Positions 15,975-25,179 are shown, counted from the first letter of the stretch. The stretch is 64,000 nt of DNA from Myroides odoratus DSM 2801 (GCF_000243275.1 NZ_CM001437.1:2348490-2412489), one strand, 5' to 3'. Notes: generated by a model from the sequence alone, not told the origin. Made by a program: numbers and translations.

Positions 15975-18053
15975 ATGCTTATGCGAGTACAGTATTTATT
16001 TTTCTTAATAGGAAGTCTGTGGTTTTTAGGAGCACCTAGTGGATATGCACAACAAACCCAAGATTCTCTTACGGCATTGAAAGAAATCTTAGTAGTCAAA
16101 GAACGAACAAAAGATATTATTTTACCCCAAACATTAGAAGGAGAGCAATTGCGCCGTTTAAATGGTACAGATGTGGCAGATGCCCTGCGTTATTTCGCCG
16201 GAGTGAAGATGAAAGACTACGGAGGTATGGGAGGAATGAAAACAGTTGATGTACGCCATATGGGAACCCATCAAGTCGGCGTTTTTTACAATGGTATCCA
16301 ATTGGGCAATGCCCAAAATGGAGTTGTTGATTTAGGGAAGTTCTCCTTAGATGATATTGAAGCGATTCAATTGTATAACGGACAGCGAAGTGCTCCCTTG
16401 CAAGCTGCTAAAGAATATGCAACTGCATCAGCCATCTATATTCAAACCAAGCGCCCCACTTTTACCGCGCAAGAGAAAATACACACGCAGTTTCAATATA
16501 AGTTAGGATCCATTCAATGGACTAATCCTTCCGCTCGTGTAGCTATTAAAGTCAGCGATCATGTTAGTACGAGTATTAGTGCAGCTTATTTATATTCCAA
16601 TGGCAATTATAAATTCAGGCAAAAACGCTTTAATCTGGATGGGACAGTAGCCTATGATACCACCGCGTATCGAAAAAATAGCGGTATTGAATCCTTCCGT
16701 TTAGAAAATAATTGGTTTGGTCAAGACGAAGTCAATACTTGGCAGGTTAATCTATACTATTATCAATCCCACCGAGGATTGCCAGAAGCAATTATTAAAA
16801 AAAGCGATACAACCCTTGCGACAGAACAAAACAATGAAAAACAAAACGATAAAAATGTCATGTTGCAAGGAGAGTGGAAACGCGTGGTATCTCCTTTGTA
16901 TCAATGGATGATAAAAGGAAAGTTTGCTTATGATCAACTGCATTATCAATCGAGAAAAATAGTCGACTTTCAAGGCGAAGAGGTAACCTATAATCCTCAA
17001 TTTGACAATACCTACCAGCAACAAGAATGGTACCTATCGGCCGCTCATTTATTTACACTAACCCCATTTTGGAATGTTTCGCTAGCCACAGATGTACAGT
17101 ATAATAAATTAAATGCAACGCGTTTAGGGCAAGAAGCCCTGTTTACCTATCCAGAGCGCTATACCTTTTATACGGTGCTCTCAACAAGTTTGGATGTAGG
17201 TCGATTGAAAGCACAAGCAAACCTTTTAGGGACTTTTACTAAAGAAAAGGTACGGTATAACTACCAAGCGCCGAATCGCTCCTTGTTTACACCTTCTGTT
17301 TTTCTGCGTTATAAACCTTGGGATCCATCAAATTTTACAGTACATGCATTTTACAAACAGATGTATCGCCTACCTACATTTAATGATTTGTATTATACCC
17401 AAATCGGGACCTCTCATTTAAAACCAGAACTTTCCCGTCAGTTTAATGTAGGATTCACCCATCAAGTAGCAATTAAAAGCAAGGTGCTGAAAGAAGTTCA
17501 CCTGACGGTAGATGCATACTACGCGCAAGTAGAAGACAAGATAATCGCTTCGCCTACTTCGAGTATGATGCGTTGGATGATGTCCAATTTAGGAAAAGTG
17601 GAGCATTATGGAATAGAAAGCCAAATCAAAACGCATTGGGAATTGATGCAGGGGATGACGGCTCAAATTGGAGCAACGTATGAATATACCATTGCTCAAG
17701 ATTTAAGCTTGACGCCTTCAGGAAAACCTTCTTTTTATGGAGATCAAATTCCCTATACCCCTTGGCATTCTGGATCCGCTATCTTCGGTTTAGATTATCA
17801 CAATTGGCAGCTGGATTATAGCTTCATTTATGTTGGAAAGCGCTACAATGGCAATAAAAACAATACCAAACGCAATGAATTGCAACCCTGGTATACCCAT
17901 GATTTAAGTGTACAAAAACAGTTGCAGTGGAGAAATAAGACCATTCAGATTCGAGCTGAGGCCAATAACCTAGCCAATCAATACTATGAAGTAGTGACCA
18001 ATTTTCCCATGCCTGGAAGAAATTTTCGTTTAACCCTACGTGTAGCCTTATAA
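15975..18053 (+). CDS. btuB: TonB-dependent receptor, BtuB-type vitamin B12 transporter
   Basis: Encodes 692 residues. A signal peptide covers about residues 1-25 (…GAPSGYAQQ). The plug domain (about 35-145) includes LNGTDVADALRYFAGVKMKD and VDVRHMGTHQVGVFYNGI, followed by a 22-strand type barrel ending in an aromatic terminal strand (NFRLTLRVAL). It imports a ligand across the outer membrane with TonB energy. The cobalamin riboswitch just upstream and the BtuG-like gene 4 bases downstream identify the ligand as cobalamin. The start may be this ATG or the one two codons later. Family certain, ligand strongly supported by context. Confidence 0.92.
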   Translation: MLMRVQYLFFLIGSLWFLGAPSGYAQQTQDSLTALKEILVVKERTKDIILPQTLEGEQLRRLNGTDVADALRYFAGVKMKDYGGMGGMKTVDVRHMGTHQVGVFYNGIQLGNAQNGVVDLGKFSLDDIEAIQLYNGQRSAPLQAAKEYATASAIYIQTKRPTFTAQEKIHTQFQYKLGSIQWTNPSARVAIKVSDHVSTSISAAYLYSNGNYKFRQKRFNLDGTVAYDTTAYRKNSGIESFRLENNWFGQDEVNTWQVNLYYYQSHRGLPEAIIKKSDTTLATEQNNEKQNDKNVMLQGEWKRVVSPLYQWMIKGKFAYDQLHYQSRKIVDFQGEEVTYNPQFDNTYQQQEWYLSAAHLFTLTPFWNVSLATDVQYNKLNATRLGQEALFTYPERYTFYTVLSTSLDVGRLKAQANLLGTFTKEKVRYNYQAPNRSLFTPSVFLRYKPWDPSNFTVHAFYKQMYRLPTFNDLYYTQIGTSHLKPELSRQFNVGFTHQVAIKSKVLKEVHLTVDAYYAQVEDKIIASPTSSMMRWMMSNLGKVEHYGIESQIKTHWELMQGMTAQIGATYEYTIAQDLSLTPSGKPSFYGDQIPYTPWHSGSAIFGLDYHNWQLDYSFIYVGKRYNGNKNNTKRNELQPWYTHDLSVQKQLQWRNKTIQIRAEANNLANQYYEVVTNFPMPGRNFRLTLRVAL

Positions 18054-18057
18054 GTAT

Positions 18058-19191
18058 ATGAGAAAAATTAGCTATATCCTGTTGATCGTAAGCTTATTAT
18101 TCAGTAGCTGTCGCAAGGACGAATTGATTTTTGTTTCCGATAGTTCAGCAGTTTCTATCCCTGTACAATTAGAAAATATTCAAGGGTTTTATCTTCTAAA
18201 TGAAGGGAATATGGGAATGAATCGCGCAACCCTCGATTGGTTTGATTATGAAACAGGACTGTATACACGTGATATTTTTGCCGAACGAAATCCTGCGATT
18301 CCCCGTGAATTAGGAGATGTTGGAAATGACCTTAAAATTTATGGAACCAAAGCCTATGCAACCATCAATGCCTCCAATTTTATAGAGGTTTTTGATGTAG
18401 CAACAGGTAAACACATCAAGCAGATTCATGTACCTAATTGTCGGTATTTAGCTTTTGCTGATGGAAAAGTTTATGTGAGTTCCTTTTCAGGCAAAATAGA
18501 AACCAATCCCAATGCAGAAATTGGTTTTGTGGCGGAAATCGATACGATTGCTTTGCAGGTGAGGCGAAAAGTAGAAGTGGGATATCAACCCGAGGAAATG
18601 GCAATTAGAGGCAATAAGTTGTATGTGGCTAATTCTGGAGGCTATCGAGAACCCCATTATGATACTACGGTTTCTGTTGTTGATTTATTGACATTTACCG
18701 AGATCAAAAAAATAGAAGTAGCACCCAACTTACATCGTATGCAAGTAGATCGTAGAGGAGACATCTATGTAAGTTCACGTGGAAACTACAAGGATATACC
18801 CCCTAATTTATATGTGATTGATTCAGCAGTGGATGAGGTCAAACAAAAATTGGATATTCCAGTTTCAAATATGACCCTTGATGAAGATCAGTTGTACTAT
18901 TATGCTAGCGCTTATCAGGCTAGCACCAATACAAATGAAGTATCCTTGGGAATATTAGATACCAATACAAAGCAAATCATACGTCCTTCATTAAGTACAG
19001 ATGGTACAGAAAAAAAGATACTGATGCCTTATGGAATAGCAGTAAACCCAGAAACCAAAGAAATTTTTGTAACCGATGCACAAGATTATATAGGGAGTGG
19101 TTATATTTACTGTTTTTCTTCAAAAGGGGAATTAAAGTGGAAAACAATGGCCGGAAATATTCCCGCACATCTTGCATTCACACACAAGTAG
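18058..19191 (+). CDS. BtuG-like surface lipoprotein, beta-propeller, B12 capture
   Basis: Encodes 377 residues. The lipoprotein signal MRKISYILLIVSLLFSSC puts the lipidated Cys at residue 18. The rest is a YncE-like beta-propeller (repeats such as KIYGTKAYATINASNFIEVFD, KLYVANSGGYREPHYDTTVS, DIYVSSRGNYKDIPPNLYVI). In gut Bacteroides, BtuG proteins with this fold sit on the cell surface, bind cobalamin very tightly and cap BtuB. Position 4 bases after btuB, size and fold match. Direct cobalamin binding by this protein is inferred. Its last codon and stop lie inside the first copy of a 58-base repeat. Confidence 0.85.
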   Translation: MRKISYILLIVSLLFSSCRKDELIFVSDSSAVSIPVQLENIQGFYLLNEGNMGMNRATLDWFDYETGLYTRDIFAERNPAIPRELGDVGNDLKIYGTKAYATINASNFIEVFDVATGKHIKQIHVPNCRYLAFADGKVYVSSFSGKIETNPNAEIGFVAEIDTIALQVRRKVEVGYQPEEMAIRGNKLYVANSGGYREPHYDTTVSVVDLLTFTEIKKIEVAPNLHRMQVDRRGDIYVSSRGNYKDIPPNLYVIDSAVDEVKQKLDIPVSNMTLDEDQLYYYASAYQASTNTNEVSLGILDTNTKQIIRPSLSTDGTEKKILMPYGIAVNPETKEIFVTDAQDYIGSGYIYCFSSKGELKWKTMAGNIPAHLAFTHK

Positions 19192-19317
19192 GGAACAATG
19201 GTAATTGCCCCATAACACGAAGGCTTGGAAATTAAATGAGAATTTCATACCAAGAAAATCAAGTAGGGGTCAATGGTAATTGCCCTATAACATGAAGATT
19301 TGGCAATCAAATGAGAA
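19185..19317. repeat. Pair of 58-base direct repeats inside the B12 operon
   Basis: Copies at 19185-19242 and 19260-19317 match at 50 of 58 positions without gaps. Each carries CAATGGTAATTGCCC after a CAAGTAGGG start. The first copy begins in the last codons of the BtuG-like gene. A similar core occurs in the repeats at 23477-23598. The copies separate the BtuG-like gene from the next lipoprotein, the only gap over 20 bases in this operon. Confidence 0.85.
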
Positions 19318-19358
19318 AATGGATGGGTCAAAGACCATTCACCAGAAGAAAAAAGAAA

Positions 19359-20306
19359 ATGAAAAACAAAAAAAGAAGAGTAGCGCTATTTTGTGTAGTA
19401 GGAATTACCCTTTGGAGTGGCATAAGCTGTTCAAGTGATAGTGATTCAAGAGAAGAGCCGAAGCAATACAAAGCAACCATTACACGTGTTTTAGAGTATG
19501 TACCTGCCTTTGGACAATTCGTCAATGAATTGCCGCGATATGAAGTAGGAGATACGGCAGAAAGTATGCGCGTAAAAGCAGAAAAAGCCTTAATTAATAA
19601 TGAGGTTATTTCGTTGGGTGGATTTGGAGGCTATGTTGTTTTTGGTTTTGATCATACCATTGAAAATATTGCTGGAGAAAGAGATTTTAAAGTTTTAGGT
19701 AATGCTTTTGCACATAATGCAGAACCAGGGGTTATTTTAGTGGCATACGACAAAAATAAAAATGGATTTCCCGATGAAGATGAATGGTATGAAATTGCAG
19801 GAAGTGAACATGAAAATAAGAAAACGATTAAAGAATATAGGATTACATATTATAAACCATCCAAAGAGCATGATGAGACAGTTGAAGCATTAAATCATTA
19901 TATTCGATGGACGGATAACCAAGGAAATGAAGGGTGGAAAACGAAAAATACGTTTCATCATCAAAGCTATTATCCGCAATGGATAGAAGAGGAAATGATT
20001 ACATTTCAAGGTACGTTATTACCCAATAATGCAGTGCAAGTAGGAGAAACAGAAACGAGTTGGCAGTTGCAAACGTTTGCCTGGGGGTATGCAGATAATT
20101 ATCCCAATCGTCACGAAGGAGCTACTATTGATATTGATTGGGCTGTAGACCAAGCAGGAAATAAAGTGCACTTACCTGGAATTGATTTTGTAAAAGTATA
20201 TACAGGATTAAATCAAGAAGCGGGTTGGTTAGGGGAAACCTCAACTGAAGTAGCTGGAGCGATTGACTTACATGTAGAAGGAACATCAATACAAACACTT
20301 AAATAA
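19359..20306 (+). CDS. Cell-surface lipoprotein in the B12 operon
   Basis: Encodes 315 residues from the ATG at 19359. The frame is open from 19311, but that first ATG lies in the repeat and adds a charged stretch; the later Met gives a lipoprotein signal (MKNKKRRVALFCVVGITLWS then GISC). The mature protein has FGGYVVFGFDHTIEN near residue 92, an Asp-rich loop AYDKNKNGFPDEDEWYEI that looks like a calcium-binding loop, and a C-terminal DFVKVYTGLNQEAGWLGE. I do not know its function. Location in the operon suggests a role in surface capture or handling of cobalamin. Confidence 0.8.
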   Translation: MKNKKRRVALFCVVGITLWSGISCSSDSDSREEPKQYKATITRVLEYVPAFGQFVNELPRYEVGDTAESMRVKAEKALINNEVISLGGFGGYVVFGFDHTIENIAGERDFKVLGNAFAHNAEPGVILVAYDKNKNGFPDEDEWYEIAGSEHENKKTIKEYRITYYKPSKEHDETVEALNHYIRWTDNQGNEGWKTKNTFHHQSYYPQWIEEEMITFQGTLLPNNAVQVGETETSWQLQTFAWGYADNYPNRHEGATIDIDWAVDQAGNKVHLPGIDFVKVYTGLNQEAGWLGETSTEVAGAIDLHVEGTSIQTLK

Positions 20307-20307
20307 T

Positions 20308-21405
20308 ATGAAAAAAAGTTTTTTGCGCCTTAGCACCTTATTTGTTCTTGGGCTAAGTTTAGCAACAGTAACACTGACGAGTTGTTCTAGTGATGACAGT
20401 AATGTGTACAATGTTTCAGTTGACAAAGGAAGTTTAGCAGCCGTTACCTTCCAAGAAGTTGTAATTGATCCACAAGTAGAAACACAAGGAGGCGTGTTTA
20501 CTTGGTTTGATCATACAACGAATGTTGTGATATCGAAGGAAGCAGTTTTAAAACATGCTTTCCAAACACCTGGAATACATAACATCTCATTAAAAATTGA
20601 ACGTGGTAGTAACGTACAATTATATAAGTATAGTGTTGATGTTGCAAAATCAGATGATTTTGGATACGTAAAATTGAATCTTGTTGATTTTGACTTAACT
20701 GACGGTGTTGCAACAACTGGCGGAAAGATTTGGAAAGATACGTTTACAGAAGATATAGTTTTAGAGTCAGATGTTTTTTCATTTAACCACAATGCAATTG
20801 TGGAATGGGATACGTGGTATGGATTTACTGTTTCTAACAGTTCAGATAACAGCAATCAAGTTGATGCTGAAGGAGGCTGGGTGAAAAATCAATGGGGATC
20901 AATGGCACAAGGTGGAGTTGATGGAGTTGGAAAACCGTTCTTAGTGGCTTATGCAGATCATAAACCTGATGCAAGTGTATTACAACAAGGAGCAACAATT
21001 GATGTGGAAAACTTCAGTGCTGTGGTAACTTTAGATGACGAAAATAGATATAAAGCAGTAAGTACAGCTGTTGCTTTAAGCCCATGGGCTTATTATGGAA
21101 TTGCAGAAGGAGATGACTATGCAACTAAATTTAAACAAGGAGATTATTTTGCACTTCAAGTGTATGGAGTAGGAGCAGATATGAAATTAACATCTGCAAA
21201 ACCTGTAACCCATTATTTGGTTGATTTCAGAAATGGAGTTCATACAATTAATAAAAATTGGAGTACGCTAGATTTATCTTCTTTAGGTGAGGTGAAATAC
21301 TTGTTATTTTTCCTTGAAACAACAGATGTAAACGCACAAGGATATGCGAATACAGCGCTGTATTTTACAATGGATAAATTAACTGTTGATAAAATCGAAG
21401 AATAA
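20308..21405 (+). CDS. DUF4465 lipoprotein, last gene of the B12 operon
   Basis: Encodes 365 residues and starts one base after the previous stop. The signal peptide ends TLTSC, lipidated Cys at about residue 26, followed by Ser/Asp residues. The C-terminal two-thirds matches the DUF4465 pattern: WDTWYGFTVSNSSDNSN, NQWGSMAQGGVDG, FLVAYADH, AYYGIAEGDDYATKFKQGDY and a final ALYFTMDKLTVD. DUF4465 proteins are often found with cobalamin transport genes in Bacteroidota, and a further class of surface B12-binding lipoproteins (BtuH) has been described there. Whether this is one of them I cannot tell. A terminator follows. Confidence 0.82.
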   Translation: MKKSFLRLSTLFVLGLSLATVTLTSCSSDDSNVYNVSVDKGSLAAVTFQEVVIDPQVETQGGVFTWFDHTTNVVISKEAVLKHAFQTPGIHNISLKIERGSNVQLYKYSVDVAKSDDFGYVKLNLVDFDLTDGVATTGGKIWKDTFTEDIVLESDVFSFNHNAIVEWDTWYGFTVSNSSDNSNQVDAEGGWVKNQWGSMAQGGVDGVGKPFLVAYADHKPDASVLQQGATIDVENFSAVVTLDDENRYKAVSTAVALSPWAYYGIAEGDDYATKFKQGDYFALQVYGVGADMKLTSAKPVTHYLVDFRNGVHTINKNWSTLDLSSLGEVKYLLFFLETTDVNAQGYANTALYFTMDKLTVDKIEE

Positions 21406-21427
21406 AAAAATCAATACATAAATGAAG

Positions 21428-21457
21428 AAACCCTATCCCTGTGATAGGGTTTTTTTG
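21428..21457 (+). terminator. Terminator of the B12 operon
   Basis: AAACCCTATC / GATAGGGTTT perfect ten-base stem, loop CCTGT, then a T-run, 22 bases after the last stop. Confidence 0.92.
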
Positions 21458-21548
21458 TTTTTCCTTGGCACAAACAAAAATGCAAAAAATACCTTTTAAC
21501 CAGAAAAACTAATGTATTTTGCGGGGCAAATGTAAAGCATACAATCCC

Positions 21549-22421
21549 ATGGCAAATAAACCTAGAATTGCACTGTTTATAGGAATTTTGTGTATTTCTA
21601 TTTTCCCTGTTTTAGTAAAAATGGCTTTAGTGCCTGGCTTAATATCTGCCTTCTATCGCATGGCAATTGCGGCTCTTTTTATTGTACCCTATGCCTTGTT
21701 TACCAAGCAAATCAAAGTATACGATCGAAAAACCATGCTGTTGATTGTTTTGTGCGGTATGTGTTTTGGGTTGGATATTGGTGTTTGGAATATTGCCATT
21801 CAAGGTTCAACAGCAACGCAGGCCACTTTACTCGGTAACTTGGCTCCTGTATGGGTGGGAATTGGAAGTTATTTCTTTTTACAGATTAAACCCACGCTCA
21901 ATTTTTGGTTGGGGACAATCCTCGCTTTAATCGGAATGGTGACCTTGGTTGGCGTTGAGGTATTTGTGAACTTATCATTTGATATCCCTTTTCTGTTTAG
22001 TATTCTGTCAGGATTGCTGTATGCAACGTACATTCTAATGAGTAAAAAAGTATTGGAGCAAGTAGGCGTTGTTTCATTTATGTCCTATAGTATTCTTGTT
22101 TCAACTATTTTTCTTGCTATACTCAACCTAATTATGGGGTCTGCGTTTACAGGATTCTCTCCAGAAGGTTGGATGACTTTAGTCATACAAGGGGTTGTTT
22201 GCCAGTTGTTGGCGTGGTTGCTCATTAGCTATGCTACCCAAAATATGAGAGCTACTCGTGTGTCGTTGAGTTTGCTAAGTCAAGCCTTATTTGCCGCGTT
22301 ATTAGCTTGGTATTTCTTAGATGAGGCAATTTCCCTGCAAATGGTTATTGGCGGTTGTATTATCCTGGGGGGAATTGGAATTACCTTTATCAATAAACCC
22401 TTAGTAGGATCATCAAATTAA
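21549..22421 (+). CDS. EamA/DMT-family transporter
   Basis: Encodes 290 residues from the ATG at 21549. The same frame is open to a TTG at 21519, but that segment overlaps a promoter-like TATTTTG stretch and adds no membrane character. Ten hydrophobic helices form two EamA repeats of five; the repeat motifs AFYRMAIAALFIVPYALF (near 34-51) and the second-half ATRVSLSLLSQALFAALLAW are typical of drug/metabolite transporters. Substrate unknown. Its last 4 bases overlap the convergent DUF456 gene. Confidence 0.88.
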   Translation: MANKPRIALFIGILCISIFPVLVKMALVPGLISAFYRMAIAALFIVPYALFTKQIKVYDRKTMLLIVLCGMCFGLDIGVWNIAIQGSTATQATLLGNLAPVWVGIGSYFFLQIKPTLNFWLGTILALIGMVTLVGVEVFVNLSFDIPFLFSILSGLLYATYILMSKKVLEQVGVVSFMSYSILVSTIFLAILNLIMGSAFTGFSPEGWMTLVIQGVVCQLLAWLLISYATQNMRATRVSLSLLSQALFAALLAWYFLDEAISLQMVIGGCIILGGIGITFINKPLVGSSN

Positions 22422-22921
22422 AAACTATATGCAGAAAACTTCTGGATAATCAGTAAAACGCCCCAGATTAGAAAAGCAATACCCAATACCACTTTTAAAA
22501 AGGTTGAGGCTAAAAAGCCAATAAAAGAGCCAATAGCTGCTTTTAACGCCCGAGAAATGTCTCGGCTATCCAAGATTAATTCACCAATCAAAGCACCTAA
22601 GAATGGGCCTAATATAAAGCCAAACGGGATAGGAGTAAGGATTCCTATGATTAAACCGATATTGGTTCCCCAAACGCCATATTTACTTCCGCCAAAGCGC
22701 TTGGTTCCTTGTGCCGGAATGACGTAATCTAAAATAGAGACCACAATAGTAATGAGTAAACTTCCCCAAAGGGCAATCGAACTGATTTCAACTCCATCAA
22801 CAAAATATAAGCACAGGATCCCTAACCAGCTAACAGGAGGCCCAGGTAATGCCGGAAGAACACTACCAATAATACCGAAAATTAATAGTAAAAGGCTTAA
22901 GATTAATAAGAAATAGTCCAT
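22418..22921 (-). CDS. DUF456 family membrane protein
   Basis: Encodes 167 residues with four or five hydrophobic helices. GSVLPALPGPPVSWLGIL (about 18-35) and GTKRFGGSKYGVWGTNIGL followed by a Gly-rich helix (GFILGPFLGALIGELI) are the DUF456 signature, with small-residue packing reminiscent of glycine-zipper proteins. Function is unknown for the family. It converges on and overlaps the EamA gene by 4 bases. Confidence 0.88.
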   Translation of the reverse strand: MDYFLLILSLLLLIFGIIGSVLPALPGPPVSWLGILCLYFVDGVEISSIALWGSLLITIVVSILDYVIPAQGTKRFGGSKYGVWGTNIGLIIGILTPIPFGFILGPFLGALIGELILDSRDISRALKAAIGSFIGFLASTFLKVVLGIAFLIWGVLLIIQKFSAYSF

Positions 22922-22935
22922 CTCTATTTTTTTTG

Positions 22936-22943
22936 TATTTTTG
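22936..22943 (+). promoter_or_regulatory. -7 box before the 159-aa lipoprotein
   Basis: TATTTTTG fits TAnnTTTG, 28 bases before the ATG at 22972. It lies in the 50-base divergent gap with the DUF456 gene. Confidence 0.5.
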
Positions 22944-22971
22944 ATTAACTAAAGTACAACAATATTATTTC

Positions 22972-23451
22972 ATGAAATCGAGTTGGATTATTTTCTTTTT
23001 TCCCGTTGTATTCACTTCTTGTCAGTGGATGTCCGCTCAGCTTCCCAATGAGCAAGAATTGCTGGAGGAAGAGTTGAATAAAATTGATTGGACTAAAGTA
23101 GATACCTATCCCAGTGTTGCTAGTTGTGATTCTATTTTTGATGAAACAGCTCGAAAAACCTGCTTTTTTGACTATATCACAGCCGCTCTAGAAGAAAATT
23201 TACGCGTAGATACCCTTCGTGGCACCTTTGCCACATTAGATACCCTAAAAGTGCTTGTGACAATTCAGGCAGATGCCCAAGTGTCGCTATCGCTCTATCA
23301 ATTGAACGACAGTTTAAAACAACAATTAAAAAGTGTAGATAGCTTATTGGTAGAAAAAAGCAAGAAGTTTCACGAACTTTCTCCTGCAACAAAAAGAGGC
23401 GTTCCCGTAACAAGTCAATTTATATTGCCACTGGTGTTGCATAAGCAATAA
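22972..23451 (+). CDS. Small lipoprotein with a TonB-C-like tail
   Basis: Encodes 159 residues. The signal peptide MKSSWIIFFFPVVFTSC puts the lipidated Cys at residue 17. The C-terminal piece FHELSPATKRGVPVTSQFILPLVLHKQ-like (last 27 residues) resembles the 'PA..GKPV...F.LPI' end of TonB C-terminal domains, but the rest of that domain is not obvious. Two further cysteines (ASCDSIF, KTCFF) may form a disulfide. I do not recognise a family. It is transcribed alone, followed by repeats. Confidence 0.65.
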   Translation: MKSSWIIFFFPVVFTSCQWMSAQLPNEQELLEEELNKIDWTKVDTYPSVASCDSIFDETARKTCFFDYITAALEENLRVDTLRGTFATLDTLKVLVTIQADAQVSLSLYQLNDSLKQQLKSVDSLLVEKSKKFHELSPATKRGVPVTSQFILPLVLHKQ

Positions 23452-23476
23452 GGAAAATGTAAAACCCTCCGTAGGG

Positions 23477-23598
23477 GCAAATGGCAATTTGCCCAATAAT
23501 TTGATTTATTTATTGTAAAATGAAAGGGTGATGTATGAAAGGGAAAACGTAAAAGCAAATGGCAATTTGCCTAATAATTTGATTTATTTATTGTAAAA
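23477..23598. repeat. Two near-identical 44-base repeats
   Basis: Copies at 23477-23520 and 23555-23598 differ at one of 44 positions. Each starts with the hairpin GCAAAT-GGCA-ATTTGC and ends in TTATTTATTGTAAAA. The hairpin core and the preceding GTAGGGG resemble the 58-base repeats at 19185-19317, so all four may be one REP-like family. No gene lies in the 174-base gap. Confidence 0.85.
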
Positions 23599-23625
23599 AA
23601 GAATCCCATAAGAAAGCGATCAATC

Positions 23626-24564
23626 TTATTTTTTTACTTTAAAAGTCAACACAAAGTAGCTACCAATAGAGATAGGCAATACGATATTCAGTAACCAAAT
23701 TAAGGTAGCCACTAAAGCAACAACCCATTGATTGACATCCAAAGCAGAAAAAATAAACATAGCAATACTTCCTTTTACGGCAAATTCTAAAAATTGAAAA
23801 TTAGGGAGAGAAGAGGCCAAAAGATAGATGGCTGATACGGCGCATAACAACTCAAAATAAGGAATATCTACCCCAAAGAGATAGTATAAAATTACATATT
23901 GATGGGTGAATGAGGCGTAGCGCAACAAAGCTAAAAATAGATTTTTGCGATGCTTTTCTTTAGGAATATCTCGAAGCATCTGAATCAAGGTATTGATAGA
24001 ATATCCTTTAATGCTCAAATGACGAAAAGAAAAGACCAAAAGAATAATCGTTAAGGCAATTCCATAGAGGATCCACAAGTAGTAAGGCGGAATAAACTGA
24101 TGGGTGTAATTGAGGATGGTTAGACCGAGTAAACCAAATAAAATGGCATAAATGACCTGAACACCATTGCACACCATATTGAGAAAAATAACCCTTCCCG
24201 TATCTTTTTTAGAAAAATACAACGCTTTTCCTGCATATTCCCCAATACCATTAGGGGTGAAAATTCCCAAGGTTAAAGCGCTCAATACTTGTTTCGTCGC
24301 CTGTCCTACTGTAACGGGCTGAATCAATGAAGATAGATTCTGCCATTTCAAAATCTCAACAAAGCGATTGGAAAAAGTCAAGAAAAGTAAAGCCAATAAG
24401 GCCCAAGTATGTTGGGGATCAACCAAAACTTCTTTGAGCAAATTCCCATCCAAAGTAGCATCACTGGAGAGTTTGTTATAGATATAATAAAAAGCACTAC
24501 TTACGACAATAATCTTAAGTAGAAGTACTAGGAATTGCTTAGTTTTGTTGGATACAATTTTCAT
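23626..24564 (-). CDS. Flippase-like membrane protein (LPG synthase TM / UPF0104 family)
   Basis: Encodes 312 residues with seven or eight hydrophobic helices. NRFVEILKWQNL (about 66-77), LTLGIFTPNGIGEYAGKALYF (about 92-112) and a C-terminal SLPNFQFLEFAVKGSIAMFIF are the conserved blocks of the lysylphosphatidylglycerol-synthase transmembrane family. Here it lacks the aminoacyl-transferase domain of MprF, so it is the membrane-only type, thought to move lipid-linked molecules. The substrate is unknown. It is divergent from ruvC. Confidence 0.85.
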   Translation of the reverse strand: MKIVSNKTKQFLVLLLKIIVVSSAFYYIYNKLSSDATLDGNLLKEVLVDPQHTWALLALLFLTFSNRFVEILKWQNLSSLIQPVTVGQATKQVLSALTLGIFTPNGIGEYAGKALYFSKKDTGRVIFLNMVCNGVQVIYAILFGLLGLTILNYTHQFIPPYYLWILYGIALTIILLVFSFRHLSIKGYSINTLIQMLRDIPKEKHRKNLFLALLRYASFTHQYVILYYLFGVDIPYFELLCAVSAIYLLASSLPNFQFLEFAVKGSIAMFIFSALDVNQWVVALVATLIWLLNIVLPISIGSYFVLTFKVKK

Positions 24565-24624
24565 TCATGCAAAGTAAATCATATTTTTTGGTCTAGATGA
24601 ATAGGAAAGAAAAAAAGTAAAGAT

Positions 24625-25179
24625 TTGACAATAGATAGAATTATATTAGGGATTGATCCGGGAACAACCATCATGGGGTTTGGGCTGATACGTGTGGTAA
24701 ATAAGAAGATGGAGTTTATTCAACTAAATGAATTACAGTTGAATAAATACGATGATCACTATACTAAATTGCGTCGAATTTTTGAACGTACCATTGAATT
24801 AATTGAAACACATTGTCCAGATGAGATTGCCATTGAAGCCCCCTTCTTTGGTAAAAATGTGCAGTCTATGTTGAAATTAGGACGTGCACAAGGAGTCGCA
24901 ATGGCTGCCGGACTTTCCCGTGGAATTCCCATCACCGAATATGAGCCTAAGAAAATAAAAATGGCGATTACAGGGAATGGAAATGCGAGTAAAGAACAAG
25001 TGGCAAAGATGCTCCAACAACTTTTAGGATTAAAAGAATTACCTAAAAACCTAGATAGTACAGATGGTTTAGCGGCGGCGGTATGTCATTTCTTTAATTC
25101 AGGAAAAACCGTTGTAGGCAAGTCTTATACAGGTTGGGATGCGTTTGTAAAACAAAATCAAGATCGAGTAAAAAAATAA
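24625..25179 (+). CDS. ruvC: Crossover junction endodeoxyribonuclease RuvC
   Basis: Encodes 184 residues. The start is TTG at 24625: the nearest upstream ATG (24598) runs into a stop after seven codons, and the first in-frame ATG is inside the catalytic core. Catalytic acids are in place: Asp11 (ILGIDPGT), Glu71 (AIEAPFFGKN), Asp144 and Asp147 (LDSTDGLAAAVCH). It cuts Holliday junctions bound by RuvAB during recombination. Its stop TAA overlaps the ATG of hemW by one base, so the two are translationally linked. Confidence 0.96.
   Translation: MTIDRIILGIDPGTTIMGFGLIRVVNKKMEFIQLNELQLNKYDDHYTKLRRIFERTIELIETHCPDEIAIEAPFFGKNVQSMLKLGRAQGVAMAAGLSRGIPITEYEPKKIKMAITGNGNASKEQVAKMLQQLLGLKELPKNLDSTDGLAAAVCHFFNSGKTVVGKSYTGWDAFVKQNQDRVKK

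Noticed and set aside
21519..21548. TTG start for the EamA transporter
   Set aside because: The segment overlaps a promoter-like stretch, and the ATG at 21549 gives the normal family N-terminus.
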